Origin: Blautia massiliensis (ex Durand et al. 2017)
GTDB lineage: Bacteria > Bacillota > Clostridia > Lachnospirales > Lachnospiraceae
Direction: 5' to 3'
Assembly (NCBI RefSeq): GCF_001487165.1
Contig: NZ_LN913006.1
Coordinates: forward strand, 2,206,061-2,270,060
DNA: 64,000 bases
Positions 18,775 through 29,451 of this stretch are shown here, one piece after another. The first letter of the stretch is position 1; each line of letters begins with the position of its first letter. The notes beneath the pieces were generated by a model. It was not told the origin of the DNA. It saw nothing but the letters and a program-made list of their open reading frames with translations, and ran no database searches. The translations under genes were made by a program, and so were the position numbers.

Positions 18775-19536
18775 TCAGAGTAATTTCACTCCGGTATTCC
18801 TCAGTATGTTCACAATGGTATCATCCGGAAATTCATCGGTAATGATCCCGCTGATATCATCAAAATGTGTATATTTATAAGATTCGTTAAAATAAAACTT
18901 CTCTCTCTCCATAACCACATATTTATGTCTGCTGCTCTGCACTGCCGCCTTCTTGGTCAATCCATCCTCCACTCCGGATGTAGTAACTGCAAAATCTGTC
19001 ATATCCACGCCACAGCTTCCCAAAAATGCCCGGTCAAAGCTGTACTGCTTGATCACCTCAATGGCCGCAGCTCCCATAAATCCATTCACCGAACGGTACA
19101 TAGTTCCCCCTGTGCCTATGGCCGTGATGGACGGATTCGCAGCAAGGATCTGCAGGATATCGATCATATTGCTGACAACCACAACATGCATACCCGACGA
19201 AGCGATAAGCCTTGCCAGCTCTATATTTGTAGTGGAAACATCCAGAAAGATCGTTTCGTTATTTTTGATCAGCTTGAAGGCTTTCGCAGCAATCACTTTC
19301 TTCTTATCAAGATTGTACATACGCCTGTCTACTACGTTTCTCTCCAGAGGATACTCCTGTGACAGGATCGCTCCGCCGTAAGTCCTCTTTAATCTGCCTG
19401 CATTTTCAAGGATCTTGAGATCCTTGCGGATACAGTCCTCCGTAACCTGAAACATCTCGCTTAATTCTTTGACCCTGACTTTTCCTTTTTCGCGGAGACA
19501 TTTCTCTATTGCATTCTGTCGTTCTTCTGTAAACAT
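18775..19536 (-). CDS. DeoR-family transcription regulator
   Basis: Regulator (253 aa) with an N-terminal DeoR helix-turn-helix (MFTEERQNAIEKCLREKGKVRVKELSEMFQVTEDCIRKDLKILE) and the C-terminal sugar-phosphate sensor domain (FLDVSTTNIELARLI, VVVVSNMIDI, FLGSCGVD, VVMEREKF). It heads the operon deoR-cutC-transglutaminase and is probably autoregulated, with a phosphorylated sugar as effector (family knowledge). A good promoter lies about 100 bp upstream. Confidence 0.93.
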   Translation of the reverse strand: MFTEERQNAIEKCLREKGKVRVKELSEMFQVTEDCIRKDLKILENAGRLKRTYGGAILSQEYPLERNVVDRRMYNLDKKKVIAAKAFKLIKNNETIFLDVSTTNIELARLIASSGMHVVVVSNMIDILQILAANPSITAIGTGGTMYRSVNGFMGAAAIEVIKQYSFDRAFLGSCGVDMTDFAVTTSGVEDGLTKKAAVQSSRHKYVVMEREKFYFNESYKYTHFDDISGIITDEFPDDTIVNILRNTGVKLL

Positions 19537-19640
19537 GGTCCTATCTCCTCATTCCTGATTTTTCTGTGATAAAAGTTCCAGAAATCAATACTCCGCAAAA
19601 CAATATCCGGCGCATTGATCCCTGGAAAGCCTGTGATTTC

Positions 19641-19669
19641 AGTATAACAGTTCGATATCTTACTGTCAA
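19641..19669 (-). promoter_or_regulatory. Promoter of the deoR-cutC operon
   Basis: On the minus strand TTGACA, 17 bp, TATACT, a near-consensus sigma-A promoter. The start near 19634 leaves a leader of about 98 bases. The rest of the 420-bp gap (19537-19956) holds no gene, only the hairpin at 19869-19904. Confidence 0.85.
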
Positions 19670-19868
19670 TTATTTTGTATTATTTTTTATTGTTTTATCG
19701 TATTTTGATCAAATCAAGTAATTCCACTGGTTCAATTGCAAACCTCCGCTTGCCCCCTGTTCCGGGAATCCCTTACAAAGCTGCAAATATCCCCCTGACT
19801 CAAAGCCACATGTTCCCTTGCGGAATTATAAAGGTCAATAACCATTGAAAATATTGAATAACTTATGA

Positions 19869-19904
19869 GGACTTGTCTGTACTCTTCCCGAAACAGACAA
19901 GTCC
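19869..19904 (-). terminator. Hairpin after the M28 peptidase gene
   Basis: Perfect 12-bp arms GGACTTGTCTGT / ACAGACAAGTCC with a 12-base loop, about 50 bp past the peptidase stop codon. It lacks a proper T run, so termination is uncertain. Confidence 0.5.
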
Positions 19905-19956
19905 CCACAGTTCCATAACAAATATCCAGTTATGAGCAGATAAAATCAGCTTTTTA

Positions 19957-21270
19957 CTATCTGCACATATATTCATCCAGCTCTCCGATAAATTTCTCCG
20001 GCATCTTTCTCTCAAACGGGAAAACCTCCGTATTCCCAAGCGCATCCGCAATACATCCCAGAAGGATCGCACTTCTCTCCAGCGACCAGGCAGACAGCAG
20101 ATCAATCGTATCATAACGGGTATGCATGCCAAAACCATCCCGGTTCAGAGTCATGGCCGGAATTCCCTTCCATGCAAAAGAATTGGAATCACTTCCCCAG
20201 ATCTGATTCTTCACAGACGCTCCGATCCCTGCTTCGTCAGCGATCTCAAGAAGCTTATCACAAACAGAAGCCTCTCCCGTCACTCCCAGAACATTTCCTC
20301 CGATCAGCTGCCCGGCCAGATCTACATTCATATTAAAACGATGCGCTCCAAGCTCACTCTCATGAACTCTGATATAATCCCGGCTGCCCAGCAAACCCTT
20401 CTCCTCAGCACCAAACCACACAAATTCCATAGTCCTGCGCGGTCTATACTGCTGAAAATATCTGCAAAGCTCCATGATGATCGCTGCCCCAGCCATATTA
20501 TCATAGGCCCCTGGTCCCTCCGGCACCGAATCATAATGCGCCGTAATCGTCAAGATCTCATCTTTCTTATCCGTACCTTCGATCCTCGCCACTACATTAC
20601 GGGATCTGCACGCCGTCACATCCTGTTCCACAACCAAGCACACCTCAGACGCACCCTCCGTCACCAGCTCCACTGCATCCTTATAATGAAGATTCGCCCC
20701 CGGAATCCTGCCACTATATTTTTCCTGCATCTTGTGAATATCCTCTGCAGACTCCGACAATCCTTCTGTCTCTTCTGCTGCATCCCCCGGAAAGATCATC
20801 GGCAGGCTGCGCTGACAGGGAACCCTGTCCACTCCTTCATCCAGCGGAGAACCCTCCACACTGATAAAACCAACAGCTCCGGCGCTCACCAGTCTCTGAT
20901 ACACATCACCACTCACCCGGCCATTCACCATAACGATCTTACCCTTCGCCCGTGAAAGACTGACAGCATCTCCATTCTCCACATACAAAAAATCCGCTTT
21001 CAGACCTTCTGCCCCAGTATTTCCACATCTTCCATACCCGGTCACCACATACTCCTTCTGATAAGGCTCCACAACCTTAAGCACCGCTCTGTTGATCCGA
21101 AAACCCCAAAAATCAAACTCCTCCATCCGATTCTTCACTCCGAAGCTGTCCAAAGTATCCCGGATCATCTTCGCCGCCTTCACTTCCCCCGCAGTACCCG
21201 CTTCTCTGACAAAATCAAACCCGGCCAGAAACTCCATCTGCCGCTTACCACTGATTTCCTTCGTATTCAT
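19957..21270 (-). CDS. M28 family zinc aminopeptidase
   Basis: Probable zinc exopeptidase (437 aa from MNTKEISGKRQ). The five M28 zinc ligands are visible: His in ITAHYDSV, Asp in GAYDNMAG, Glu in WFGAEEKGLLGS, Asp in NMNVDLAG and His in GFGMHTRYDTID. A PA-like insert domain is likely at about residues 110-200 (KGKIVMVNGRVSGDVYQRLVSAGAVGFISV). There is no signal peptide, so it is cytoplasmic or exported by another route. AAAGG lies about 10 bases before the ATG. A structured repeat (21299-21361) lies in its leader. Confidence 0.88.
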   Translation of the reverse strand: MNTKEISGKRQMEFLAGFDFVREAGTAGEVKAAKMIRDTLDSFGVKNRMEEFDFWGFRINRAVLKVVEPYQKEYVVTGYGRCGNTGAEGLKADFLYVENGDAVSLSRAKGKIVMVNGRVSGDVYQRLVSAGAVGFISVEGSPLDEGVDRVPCQRSLPMIFPGDAAEETEGLSESAEDIHKMQEKYSGRIPGANLHYKDAVELVTEGASEVCLVVEQDVTACRSRNVVARIEGTDKKDEILTITAHYDSVPEGPGAYDNMAGAAIIMELCRYFQQYRPRRTMEFVWFGAEEKGLLGSRDYIRVHESELGAHRFNMNVDLAGQLIGGNVLGVTGEASVCDKLLEIADEAGIGASVKNQIWGSDSNSFAWKGIPAMTLNRDGFGMHTRYDTIDLLSAWSLERSAILLGCIADALGNTEVFPFERKMPEKFIGELDEYMCR

Positions 21271-21298
21271 AACCCCACAACCTTTCTGAATTTTATCT

Positions 21299-21361
21299 AA
21301 GTCCCCACCCACTGCTTATTGCTTTTCGCAACCCACAGGAGACTTACTTGATTCGGTTAAA
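21299..21361. repeat. Dispersed leader hairpin element, copy 1
   Basis: About 63 bp shared with 55767-55834. On the minus strand it starts with TTTAACCGAATCAAGTAAGT, contains TTGCGAAAAGCAA (a small stem with a GAAA-type loop), and is closed by AAGTCTCC / GGGGACTT. It lies in the leader of the M28 peptidase gene. A TATAAT on the minus strand (21361-21366) overlaps its upstream edge, so the element would be the first part of that transcript. Confidence 0.75.
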
Positions 21362-21380
21362 TTATACACTATTTTTCTGC

Positions 21381-21441
21381 AAAAAAACTGCCTGCAGCTA
21401 TTTTTCAGCCTACCCAACCAAAAAATCTCCACAGACAGTTT
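21381..21441 (-). terminator. Terminator of the NlpC/P60 gene
   Basis: On the minus strand AAACTGTCTG and CAGGCAGTTT pair over 10 bp (one wobble) and run into TTTTTTT. It lies about 40 bp after the stop codon. Confidence 0.7.
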
Positions 21442-21476
21442 ATATTTCATATCAGTAAAGCATTTATATCCATATC

Positions 21477-22166
21477 CTAAGCCACAAACGAACCAACCGC
21501 AGCCGGAGCCCGGTAATCATAGTCGGAAACCTTAATCCCTGTAGCTGCTGTACTGGCGTGAACGATCTTGCCATCACCAATATAAAGAGCCACATGATCA
21601 ATACCACCATCACCATAAAAAACCAGATCACCAGCCTCAATATCCGAAACATCCTTCTTCTCGGAAGCCGCACACTGAGCCGCAGCAACACGAGGAAGCT
21701 CATACCCAAACTCCGCAAACACTGACATCACAAACCCCGAACAATCCGCCCCGTTAGTCAGACTCGTACCACCATAAACATAAGGATTCCCCACAAACTG
21801 CAGCGCAAAATCCACAATCCCCTGCCGCTTCTCCAGACGCGCAACCTCAGCAGCCTTACGCTCCTCTTCCGCCTTACGCGCAGCCTCAGCAGCCGCTTCA
21901 GCCTCAAGCCTCTCCTGTGCGATCACCTCAGCCTCAGCCTTCGCCTCCTGATACCCCTGAACCTCAGAAACCGTCTTATCCGCCAGAGCACTGGCAAAAG
22001 CAGAAATAGAATCCGCACCATCCGAAAAATCATCCTCAATAGAAAGCTCCTCCACATCTCCATCAGACACAGCACTGACATCATCCACATCCGCAAAAAC
22101 AACAGAAGGAACCACACCCACAAGAACAGCACTCAGAACAACAGCAGCAAATTTCTTATAAAACAT
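21477..22166 (-). CDS. Secreted NlpC/P60 peptidoglycan hydrolase
   Basis: Cell-wall D,L-endopeptidase (229 aa from MFYKKFAAVVLSAVLVG, which has GAGGAG upstream). It has a Sec signal peptide cleaved near VVFA, an acidic linker, a long Glu/Ala-rich helix (residues about 60-115, EAKAEAEVIAQERLEAEAAAEAARK) likely to form a coiled coil, and a C-terminal NlpC/P60 domain. The catalytic Cys is in GADCSGFV, the His in GIDHVALYIG and the third polar residue in IVHAST. A longer frame starting at 22259 is possible but lacks a ribosome-binding site. Confidence 0.92.
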   Translation of the reverse strand: MFYKKFAAVVLSAVLVGVVPSVVFADVDDVSAVSDGDVEELSIEDDFSDGADSISAFASALADKTVSEVQGYQEAKAEAEVIAQERLEAEAAAEAARKAEEERKAAEVARLEKRQGIVDFALQFVGNPYVYGGTSLTNGADCSGFVMSVFAEFGYELPRVAAAQCAASEKKDVSDIEAGDLVFYGDGGIDHVALYIGDGKIVHASTAATGIKVSDYDYRAPAAVGSFVA

Positions 22167-22357
22167 AAACAATAAAACTCCTCTCAGAAAACCACGCAGC
22201 AGCACCACCCATTCAGGCAGACATTCACAATCCACTTCGCCACGCTCCTCATTCGCCATTTTGTTACATTTTTATTAAATTTGTTACGTAAGTGTGTATC
22301 CTACCATAAAAATCCCCACCTGTCAAACCCCTTTCACAAAACCTTCACACACCAATC

Positions 22358-22531
22358 AGCCATCCAACACAGCGACGATGCCCCAGCCATCACCTTCACC
22401 ACAGGAAACTCAACCTTTCTCCCAGCCATCCAGCGCAGCGACGATGGCTCATCCCTCACCTTCAGACCACAGGAAACTCAGCCTTTCCTCCCAGCCATCC
22501 AGCGCAGCGCTGATGGCTCATCCAACTCCCG
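22358..22531. repeat. Tandem 66-69-bp hairpin repeat array
   Basis: Two and a half units start at 22358, 22424 and 22493. Each opens with AGCCATCCAGCGCAGCG and contains CAGGAAACTCAGCCTTTC. The core forms a hairpin GCCATC ... GATGGC. A 72-bp part recurs at 39567-39639 with the arms changed to GCCGTC ... GACGGC. The array fills much of the gene-free 591 bp between the YitT gene and the NlpC/P60 gene; the rest (22532-22757) is C-rich without a recognisable gene. Confidence 0.85.
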
Positions 22532-22757
22532 GGAATCCACTCAATCCTCCAGCCCTCATCAATCCCCACTTCCGCCAGTCGCCCCACACCCCCACCACTA
22601 CCTCCCGCCCGGAACCGAACAGCCGGGGAGACGCCATCCACCACAAAAAAGAGCGCCCCGCAGCCCATCCAGCCCGCAAAGAACGCTCTCCTAATTTCCA
22701 TCAGCTTACAATCATACACAATCACCTACGATCAGCATACAACCCCATACGATCGCA

Positions 22758-23615
22758 TCAAATATAACTCATAAACCCCTTCCCAACAACCTCACTACTC
22801 TTAGTAACCATCAAAAACGCCTGCGGATCCACCTCATCAATAAACCTCTGCAGAAGCACCGCCTGTCTCACATCAACAACCGTCAAAATAATCTTCTTAT
22901 CCTTATGCGAATAAACACCCTCCCCATGATAAACCGTAGCACTCCGATCCAGCCCATTCATAATAAACTCACAGATCTCATCCGGCTTACTGGAAATGAT
23001 CGTAAAATACTTATTCAGCTTCATTCTCTCAATAGACTTATCGATCAGCAACGTCTTAGCCATAAGCCCCAGCACAGAACAAAGCCCCGTAGTAAGATCA
23101 AACACCATAAACGAAACAACAACGATCACACAATCCACCGCAAACAATGCACCCGAAATATTCATCGTAGAATACTTCTTAATGATCATCGCCACAATAT
23201 CCGTGCCACCACCCGAAGCATTCTCAAAAAACAGCAGCGCCGCAGCCAGCGCCGGCAAAATGATCGCAAAGCAAAGCTCCAGCATAATATTCCCCGTCAG
23301 CGCCCTGTTCATAGGAAAAACCTTCTCAAACACATTCAGAAGCAAAGAAGAAACAACCGTAACATAAGCCGTCTTCACTCCAAAATCCCGGCCAAGAACA
23401 ATAAACCCGATCACCAGCAAAATCAGATTGATCACCAGGTTGATCTGCGCAGACGTCATCGGAATAAAATGCGAAAACACAACCGCCATACCCGAAACAC
23501 CACCAAAGGAAAAATTATTCGGAAACTTAAATACATAAATTCCCACATCCATCAGAACAACGGCAAATGTGATAATGATATACTCCATCACACGCTTTGG
23601 TATCAGATTTTTCAT
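22758..23615 (-). CDS. YitT family membrane protein (DUF161/DUF2179)
   Basis: Membrane protein (285 aa from MKNLIPKRVMEY, with AGGAGG upstream) with five to six helices and a soluble C-terminal DUF2179 domain (ITVVDVRQAVLLQRFIDEVDPQAFLMVTKSSEVVGKGF). The opening MDVGIYVFKFPNNFSFGGVSGMAVV and the glycine-rich ASGGGTDIVAMII segment are typical of YitT/YqfU. Function in the cell is not established for the family. It stands alone on the minus strand. Confidence 0.9.
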   Translation of the reverse strand: MKNLIPKRVMEYIIITFAVVLMDVGIYVFKFPNNFSFGGVSGMAVVFSHFIPMTSAQINLVINLILLVIGFIVLGRDFGVKTAYVTVVSSLLLNVFEKVFPMNRALTGNIMLELCFAIILPALAAALLFFENASGGGTDIVAMIIKKYSTMNISGALFAVDCVIVVVSFMVFDLTTGLCSVLGLMAKTLLIDKSIERMKLNKYFTIISSKPDEICEFIMNGLDRSATVYHGEGVYSHKDKKIILTVVDVRQAVLLQRFIDEVDPQAFLMVTKSSEVVGKGFMSYI

Positions 23616-23730
23616 TAAAAAATATCCTCCTGATCTCCTCAAATAATTTTCACCGGTAACTACCGGTCAAAACCAGCAATCCCCGCATCCTCTTCGTTTA
23701 TCATACCTTATATCACCAAAAATGCAAATA

Positions 23731-23762
23731 AAAAAAGACAGAGAAAAATACATTTCCCTGTC
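23731..23762 (-). terminator. Terminator after the HAD phosphatase gene
   Basis: Arms GACAGAGAAA / TTTCCCTGTC (one mismatch) are followed on the minus strand by six T. Confidence 0.65.
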
Positions 23763-23793
23763 CCTTATATCAACGAGCACGATCAACCACAGC

Positions 23794-24636
23794 TTACAGT
23801 CCGAAAAACCTCTCCAGAAATTCCGCCACACCATCATGATCGTTATCTCCGGTCACCTCATTCGCTGCATCCTTTACATACTGTTTGGAATTGCCCATAG
23901 CAACACCGATACCTGCACCCTCCAGCATTTCCAGATCATTCTCATTATCTCCGAAAGCGATCACATGCATCCGGTCAATACCAAGCTTTGTGCGAAGCAT
24001 GGCAAGACCCACACCCTTGTCCACGCCTGCTGCATTAAACTCCGCATTGCCGCTGATGGAAGTAGTCACTGCCACATCATCCAGATCCTTCCATTTCTCA
24101 CGAAGTGCCCTGCTGGTCTCCATATCATCAAAATAAATATTGATCTTCTCTGCCTGATCCAGAATATCTTTCTGATGATAAAAATCCTTAATATATACAT
24201 GTCTGCTGAGAAAATAATCTACAAAAGTTTTTTCCAGCAGATCTTTATCCGCTACAGATGCCACATAATCTCTGGCATCCGCATCAGAATAGGCGATTCC
24301 GTTTGCATAAGCCTCTGCGATCCAGCCTTTTGCGTCGCTGTTTTCCACATCCTTCAGGATTTTACTTACCATTCCTTTTGGCATGGTTTTTCGCCAGATC
24401 ATCTCATTTTTATCGTAATCCCAGACAACACAGCCGTTTTCCACGATTCCCCATTTCACACCCCGGAGCACAGAAAACTCCCGAGGGATCAGTTCTCTGG
24501 TCCTTCCGGTTGCCGGCACCACATAATGTCCGTCATCGATCAGACGCTGCAGAACATTTCTGTTCCTTTCAGAAATCTTATTCTCACTGTTCAGAAGAGT
24601 TCCATCCATATCCACTGCAATGATATATTTTTCCAT
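23794..24636 (-). CDS. Cof-type HAD-family sugar phosphatase
   Basis: Cytoplasmic HAD phosphatase of the Cof/YidA subfamily (280 aa). Motif I is DMDGTLLNS (nucleophile Asp), motif II VPATGRT, the motif III lysine is in AGVDKGVGL, and motif IV is IAFGDNENDLEML. A C2-type cap lies between motifs II and III. It is probably a phosphatase for sugar phosphates or similar small molecules. It is downstream of the glucosidase gene on the same strand but about 160 bp away. Confidence 0.93.
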   Translation of the reverse strand: MEKYIIAVDMDGTLLNSENKISERNRNVLQRLIDDGHYVVPATGRTRELIPREFSVLRGVKWGIVENGCVVWDYDKNEMIWRKTMPKGMVSKILKDVENSDAKGWIAEAYANGIAYSDADARDYVASVADKDLLEKTFVDYFLSRHVYIKDFYHQKDILDQAEKINIYFDDMETSRALREKWKDLDDVAVTTSISGNAEFNAAGVDKGVGLAMLRTKLGIDRMHVIAFGDNENDLEMLEGAGIGVAMGNSKQYVKDAANEVTGDNDHDGVAEFLERFFGL

Positions 24637-24796
24637 AAATTCCTCCTGTTTGTCTTTTCCTCACAGGCAAAAAGCGCATCTGCACTGCACCCGGATATCC
24701 TTTGGCAGTACAGATACGCACAAATACTCATACCTGCTCTCTGTAAAGCGGAGACTTTTCTTCCACTTTACTACTACATATACAACAGCTCAGGAA

Positions 24797-26479
<1,683 letters not shown>

Positions 26480-26614
26480 TTATGTCTCCTTTATTTTGCA
26501 TTGAGCAGATATTTATAATCCGTATTTGCCGCTTATTTATATCCGGTCAGGTATTCTTCAACTGCCCTTTTGCAGTCAGTTATTTCAATATAACTTTTTT
26601 TCAGGTTTTTTATA

Positions 26615-26640
26615 GGCGGACCACCTGAGGTCCGCCTTTT
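26615..26640. terminator. GC-rich hairpin between the PTS and glucosidase genes
   Basis: GGCGGACC / GGTCCGCC with a 6-base loop. T runs follow on the plus strand, while on the minus strand only TATAAAAAA follows, so it may partly terminate or stabilise the PTS message. Confidence 0.55.
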
Positions 26641-26667
26641 CATAGTTCTGATCTTTATCCTTAAGGT

Positions 26668-27498
26668 TTATGCAATTCCAAGAAGAGAGAGAAGGATGCT
26701 CAGGATGATAACACCGATGATCAGAACTGTGATGCTGATATTTTTCTTTTTCAGCAGATAGTAGCACAGAAGAGTCAGTCCAAGAGGAACAATACCGATA
26801 AAAATCTGGTCCAACATGTTCTGGAGATTCAGAACAGATTCACCCTTCATGGTGAGCTCATAAGTGGAATTAAAGGTTACCATGCTGGCAGTCATGCCGC
26901 CGACCATGATCAGACCTACAATGCTGGCAGCTTTTGTCAGGATGTTCATAAGACCGCTTGCATAAACCTTCTGAATATATTCGGAACCAAGCTTGTAGCC
27001 CAGGAATGTTCCATAATATTTCACAAGAATAGACGGAATGTTGAAAAGAAGCAGGAACACGATCGGTGCCAGAACATTTCCGGATGCACCAAGACCTACT
27101 GCGATCCCGGCTGCGATCACACGGAGAACGCCCCAGAAAATGGAATCACCGATACCGGCCAGAGGTCCCATCAGAGAGGATTTAACTGCATTGATAGAGC
27201 TCGCGTCAAAATCCTTCTGCTCGCTGTTTTTCTTCTCCATGGAAGCTACAAGACCCATGATGAAAGTGGAACAGGTGATGGTTGTATTGAAGTAGGACAT
27301 ACTTCTTGTGAGGGCAGCTTTTTTGCCTTTCTCATCGTTTTTGTAAAATTTGTTGATAAATGGCATCAGGGAATAGCAGAAACCGGAAGCTCCCTGTTTT
27401 GCCGGGCTTACTGCCGCATACAGAGTGAAGGAACGCCAGAACGCTTTTCTCAGCATTTTTCTTTCATCTGCTGGAATGGATTTCGTTAAATTACTCAT
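26668..27498 (-). CDS. manZ: PTS mannose-class transporter subunit IID
   Basis: Membrane subunit IID of a mannose/fructose/sorbose-family phosphotransferase system (276 aa). It shows the family features RKAFWRSFTLYAAVSPAKQGASGFCYSLMPFI, KSSLMGPLAGIGDSIFWGV and a membrane-spanning C-terminal part. Its start overlaps the IIC stop (ATGA). Together with IIC it forms the sugar channel. The sugar cannot be assigned; the nearby alpha-glucosidase hints at a gluco-disaccharide (inference). Confidence 0.94.
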   Translation of the reverse strand: MSNLTKSIPADERKMLRKAFWRSFTLYAAVSPAKQGASGFCYSLMPFINKFYKNDEKGKKAALTRSMSYFNTTITCSTFIMGLVASMEKKNSEQKDFDASSINAVKSSLMGPLAGIGDSIFWGVLRVIAAGIAVGLGASGNVLAPIVFLLLFNIPSILVKYYGTFLGYKLGSEYIQKVYASGLMNILTKAASIVGLIMVGGMTASMVTFNSTYELTMKGESVLNLQNMLDQIFIGIVPLGLTLLCYYLLKKKNISITVLIIGVIILSILLSLLGIA

Positions 27499-28310
27499 GA
27501 GAAAAATTCCTCCTCTTCTTCATCAAGATATTCGTCAGAACCACCGGCCGGTGAAGCTGTCACTCTCTGCGCCGCAAGCTGGTTCAGCTTGTAATCATTC
27601 ATACCAATAGAAATGGCAATGATCACACCGATCACGGCAAGAGCGATCAGTGGAAGCTTTAAGTATGCTGCAAGGACAAAGCCCAGGAAATAAAACATAC
27701 AGATCTTGTTATCCCAGAGCATCTTCATCAACATTGCCATACCTACTGCCGGAAGAAGTCCGCCGCAAACTGTCAGACCATTCATAACAACATCCGGGAT
27801 GGCATCCAGAAGTGCACTGACTGCATCAGATCCGAACAGGATCCCGAAAAATGCGAACAGGGAATATAAAAACCAGTTTACAGCCCAGAGCCCATAGTGA
27901 AGAGCAACGATCTGTTTTTCTTTTCCTTCTGCCGCCAGACGGTCGAAGGTTTTTGCAAACATACCTACAATAAAAATATAGAGAACGGTCTTGATCTGAA
28001 GACCAAGGATACCGATTGGAAGTGCAAGTGTCAGGGCAACCTCAGAGCCTTTGCCAAGCATGATGGCAAAGGCAGTTCCTACAGCTGTGGCAATTCCGGG
28101 TTCTGCTGCAGAAGCTCCGCCGATATTTACAACTCCCATGAATACAGCTTCCAATGAAGCTCCGATGATAACTCCTGTGTGAAGATCTCCAAGGAACAGA
28201 CCTACCAGTGGCCCGATGACGATCGGACGGTTCAGCATGGTAAATCCGACCAGCTCTGCACCGCCGACACAGATAAATACGGCAAGTGCTACAAGAAATG
28301 CGTTTAACAT
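27495..28310 (-). CDS. manY: PTS mannose-class transporter subunit IIC
   Basis: Integral membrane subunit IIC (271 aa) with many hydrophobic helices and the conserved RPIVIGPLVGLFLGDLHTGVIIGASLEAVFMG. The C-terminal tail is very acidic (DEYLDEEEEEFFS). It lies 49 bp after the IIAB gene and overlaps IID by 4 bp. Confidence 0.94.
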   Translation of the reverse strand: MLNAFLVALAVFICVGGAELVGFTMLNRPIVIGPLVGLFLGDLHTGVIIGASLEAVFMGVVNIGGASAAEPGIATAVGTAFAIMLGKGSEVALTLALPIGILGLQIKTVLYIFIVGMFAKTFDRLAAEGKEKQIVALHYGLWAVNWFLYSLFAFFGILFGSDAVSALLDAIPDVVMNGLTVCGGLLPAVGMAMLMKMLWDNKICMFYFLGFVLAAYLKLPLIALAVIGVIIAISIGMNDYKLNQLAAQRVTASPAGGSDEYLDEEEEEFFS

Positions 28311-28359
28311 TTTTTCTTTCCTCCCTTTTTTGTGCTACGTTTTATTTATTCAGTGGATG

Positions 28360-29391
28360 TCAGTCAAGCTTGTCCAGTATATCCTTCACAAGCTTCTGCT
28401 CATCATTGGGTACCTGCTGCATACAGGCCTTCGGATCAAGAGCCACCAGCTCTTTCAGTGCCTGCTGTTCTACTTTTGTCAACATGATAGTCGGGGCCAG
28501 GACAAGCTTCTCGGAAACATCGATTCCATCAAAACGTCCCGTATTTCCTACATTGAGGAATCCGATCTCACCAACATTTTGTCTTATCTTCAGAGCATCC
28601 TTTACCGTTCTTGTCAGAACCAGAATACGCATCCTGGATGCCTTCGGATTGTTTAAGATACGAATGGCTTCATCCACCGGTTTGATCAGCGATTTGATTC
28701 CGCCCGGTACGGCCATTTTCAATGCCATCTTCTGGGTGTTATCGTTAGCTGCCTCGTCGTTAGCTACCACGATTCCCTGTACAGCCAGCTGTTTGGTCCA
28801 GGTCATGGCAACCTGTCCGTGGATCAGACGGTCATCTACACGAAGTGCGGTGATCTTTGCTGTGGAATTGTCATAGGACTGGGGAGCCAGAGCTTTTTTC
28901 GGTGCGGATTTTTTTGCATACGATGCAGCACCTTCTGAAATCTGCGCAGTATTTTCGATACCCTGTGCAGTATCTTCTTCAGCATTTTTTTCAGATGTGG
29001 ATTTCTTTCCACCGCCAAGGTCTACCATCTGAAGCTCTTCTCTGGCATCATCGATGAACTCCTGGATCTCCTCCTCTGTCACATCGTCATCTGCCATCAT
29101 GACCTGCATCAGGACCGGAAGGTTGGTTCCTGTGATCAGTATGACATTTTCTTTCTGGCTGTATCCCAGAAGCTTCTGATTTACGCTTCCTCCCATCAGA
29201 TCTGTGAAAACGAAAATCCTGTCGTTTTCATGCTGTGCGAAATATTCTTCAAACTTTTTCTCCACATTGTCTTCCGGTGTCACATATGCGTCGATGGTTG
29301 TGATCTCATCCATTTTTCCAACGATCAGCTCTGCTGTATAACGAATGCCGGAGGCCATTTTTCCATGTGTGGCGATCAGAATCTGTTTCAT
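28360..29391 (-). CDS. PTS mannose-class fused IIA-IIB subunit
   Basis: Fused cytoplasmic IIA-IIB protein (343 aa from MKQILIATHGK, which has AAGGAG upstream). The IIA phosphorylation site is His9 in IATHGKMASG. An Ala/Lys/Glu-rich linker covers about residues 140-185. The IIB domain starts at ITALRVDDRLIHGQVAMTW, which contains its phospho-His, and ends MQQVPNDEQKLVKDILDKLD. It takes phosphate from HPr and passes it to sugar entering through IIC/IID. First gene of the PTS operon, under the two-operator promoter. Confidence 0.94.
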   Translation of the reverse strand: MKQILIATHGKMASGIRYTAELIVGKMDEITTIDAYVTPEDNVEKKFEEYFAQHENDRIFVFTDLMGGSVNQKLLGYSQKENVILITGTNLPVLMQVMMADDDVTEEEIQEFIDDAREELQMVDLGGGKKSTSEKNAEEDTAQGIENTAQISEGAASYAKKSAPKKALAPQSYDNSTAKITALRVDDRLIHGQVAMTWTKQLAVQGIVVANDEAANDNTQKMALKMAVPGGIKSLIKPVDEAIRILNNPKASRMRILVLTRTVKDALKIRQNVGEIGFLNVGNTGRFDGIDVSEKLVLAPTIMLTKVEQQALKELVALDPKACMQQVPNDEQKLVKDILDKLD

Positions 29392-29424
29392 CTGGTATTC
29401 ACTCCTTCTGTACTCTTTCCCTTT

Positions 29425-29440
29425 GGTTATGTACCTAACC
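29425..29440. promoter_or_regulatory. Operator, proximal copy
   Basis: GGTTATGTACCTAACC, an almost perfect palindrome matching the distal copy. It lies directly downstream of the predicted PTS transcription start, in a position that would block elongation. Confidence 0.7.
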
Positions 29441-29451
29441 TTTATGTTCAC

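Noticed and set aside
22167..22290. A cyclic-di-AMP riboswitch before the NlpC/P60 gene
   Set aside because: Such riboswitches often precede wall hydrolase genes, but I could not find the conserved core in this stretch.
22294..22767. A 157-codon Pro/Ser/His-rich plus-strand frame
   Set aside because: It lies over the hairpin repeat array, has low complexity, and conservation with the 39.6-kb locus follows the palindrome rather than codons.
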